Origin: an uncultured Roseicyclus sp.
GTDB taxonomy: Bacteria > Pseudomonadota > Alphaproteobacteria > Rhodobacterales > Rhodobacteraceae
Direction of reading: 5' to 3'
DNA: 64,000 nt
NCBI GenBank assembly: GCA_947489665.1
Contig: CANLEH010000001.1
Location: 716,501-780,500 of the forward strand
The notes beneath the pieces were generated by a model. The model made no database searches, was not told the origin of the DNA, and worked only from the letters and a program-made list of their open reading frames with translations. Each line of letters starts with the position of its first letter. The stretch's first letter is position 1. This document shows positions 63,020-64,000 of this stretch, piece after piece. Both the position numbers and the translations under genes were made by a program.

Positions 63020-64000
63020 GCAAAAGCGAAACAAGCTGGTCTGTCGCCGGGCCAATGTGGCTTGGTTTGATATCTCTGCTCGTGCTTGTCGGCGGCTTTG
63101 GAACCTGGGCAGTGACGACGACCTTGTCGGGCGCGGTCGTCGTCTCGGGACAGATTGAAGTGGACCTCAATCGGCAAGCGATCCAGCATCCCGACGGTGG
63201 CTTGGTCGCTGAATTGCTGGTCGATGAAGGGGATCGTGTGGACGCTGCGCAAGCGCTCGTCCGGCTTGACCCGTCCGAGCAACAGACAGAATTGGCAGTT
63301 GTCCGGACCAGTCTTGCAGAGGTGCAGGCTCGAAGAGCGCGATTGGAAGCCGAGAGGGATGGCAATCCGACCATCACTTTCGCGCCGGACCTCATCGCCA
63401 TGGCCGAAGCAATGCCAGAGCTTGCGGACCTCTTGACGGGTCAACAAAACCTGTTTGCGGCGCGCGCGGAAACCAACGCCAATGCGGTCGAGCAATTGCG
63501 TGGTCGGATCACCCAGATCAACGCGCAGATGCGCGCACTTGAGGCGCAGCAAGAGGCATTGGAGGGGCAAGCCAGCCTCGTCGAAGAGGAATTGGCGCGA
63601 CGGCAGACCTTGCTTGATGGTGGGACTGGCACGCGAGAGCCTGTAGTTCGATTGCAGCAGGAACTTGTGCGGCTGCAAGGCTCAGCGGGAGAAGTTGCCG
63701 CCGGTCAGGCGGAGGCCGCAGAACGGATCATCGAAAGCGAGCTCGCGATATTGCAGCTGCAGACCGAGCGACGCGAGCAAGCAATCACGCAGCTGCGCGA
63801 AATGCGCGTTCTTGAACAAGAGCTCACCGAGCGCGCCAATAATCTGACCACGCGCATCTCTCGCATGGAGCTTAGGGCACCGGTCGCAGGCCGTATCCAT
63901 GGGCTTACGGTTTTCGGTGAGGGTGCGGTTTTGCGCCCGGCCGATCCGTTCGCCTACATTATTCCCGAGGGACGGCCGCTCATAATCTCGGCGCGCGTGC
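63016..64000 (+). CDS. Type I secretion membrane fusion protein (HlyD/PrtE family), 3'-truncated
   Basis: About 328 residues visible; the frame is still open at the window end. TTG 63016 follows an AAAGGGGGGG run and overlaps the ATPase stop. One N-terminal membrane helix ([20 protein letters not shown]) is followed by the lipoyl-like [20 protein letters not shown] and [19 protein letters not shown], a long coiled coil rich in Gln/Glu/Ala, then [20 protein letters not shown]. It bridges the ATPase to an outer-membrane TolC-like channel, which is not in the window. Confidence 0.9.
   Translation, partial: MSKSETSWSVAGPMWLGLISLLVLVGGFGTWAVTTTLSGAVVVSGQIEVDLNRQAIQHPDGGLVAELLVDEGDRVDAAQALVRLDPSEQQTELAVVRTSLAEVQARRARLEAERDGNPTITFAPDLIAMAEAMPELADLLTGQQNLFAARAETNANAVEQLRGRITQINAQMRALEAQQEALEGQASLVEEELARRQTLLDGGTGTREPVVRLQQELVRLQGSAGEVAAGQAEAAERIIESELAILQLQTERREQAITQLREMRVLEQELTERANNLTTRISRMELRAPVAGRIHGLTVFGEGAVLRPADPFAYIIPEGRPLIISARV

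Overview
The window is high-GC bacterial DNA, almost certainly from an alphaproteobacterium of the Rhodobacteraceae (Roseobacter-like). The gene families and their order point that way: a PhnF-GHIJKLN C-P lyase operon, a DUF6538-type integrase, HWE-family signalling and serralysin-type RTX exoproteins with a PrtD/PrtE-type exporter. No organism name can be fixed from sequence alone.

Region 1 (1-16.7 kb) looks like ordinary chromosome: the end of an MFS transporter, lactate dehydrogenase lldD, two MarR regulators flanking a Tat-exported Acg-like nitroreductase, a lower-GC glycine-rich protein, trpA, a MATE pump, an HWE histidine kinase with its response regulator, an acyl-CoA dehydrogenase with a LysR regulator, the GTPase ychF, an ArsR-SRPBCC-VOC operon, rarD and tRNA-Ser(GCT).

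Region 2 (16,777-50,646) is a 33.9 kb integrated island. The last 14 bases of tRNA-Ser are duplicated at 50,633-50,646. A tyrosine integrase lies just inside the left end, and perfect 12-bp tandem repeats of one shared consensus (TTTGCTRCACAW) sit just inside both ends. The cargo is themed on phosphorus and arsenic. It holds phnF and the C-P lyase operon phnGHIJKLN/M with an inserted transglutaminase-like gene and an atypical histidine phosphatase. A second PhnM with a TIM-barrel protein diverges from the phosphonate importer phnDCEE and a hexapeptide acyltransferase. A LysR-controlled Ugp-type ABC importer is followed by a GpdQ-like phosphodiesterase and an aldo/keto reductase. Next come a TetR operon, an arsenate module (ArsR-ArsC fusion, GAPDH, ArsJ), and merF, a Cys-rich protein and merR. 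Two genes are decaying: a DUF3883 gene with an amber codon, and ynfA with a frameshift and an opal codon. Together the cargo would take up phosphonates and phosphodiesters, release phosphate, and remove the arsenate that high-affinity phosphorus uptake can bring in.

Region 3 (50.65-64 kb) is an RTX/type I secretion locus: a truncated RTX C-terminal copy, a 1,671-residue RTX protein, a convergent M10 metalloprotease whose C-terminal cassette is nearly identical (a long inverted repeat), a 1.6 kb gene-poor stretch, then the type I ATPase/permease and a membrane fusion protein cut by the window end.
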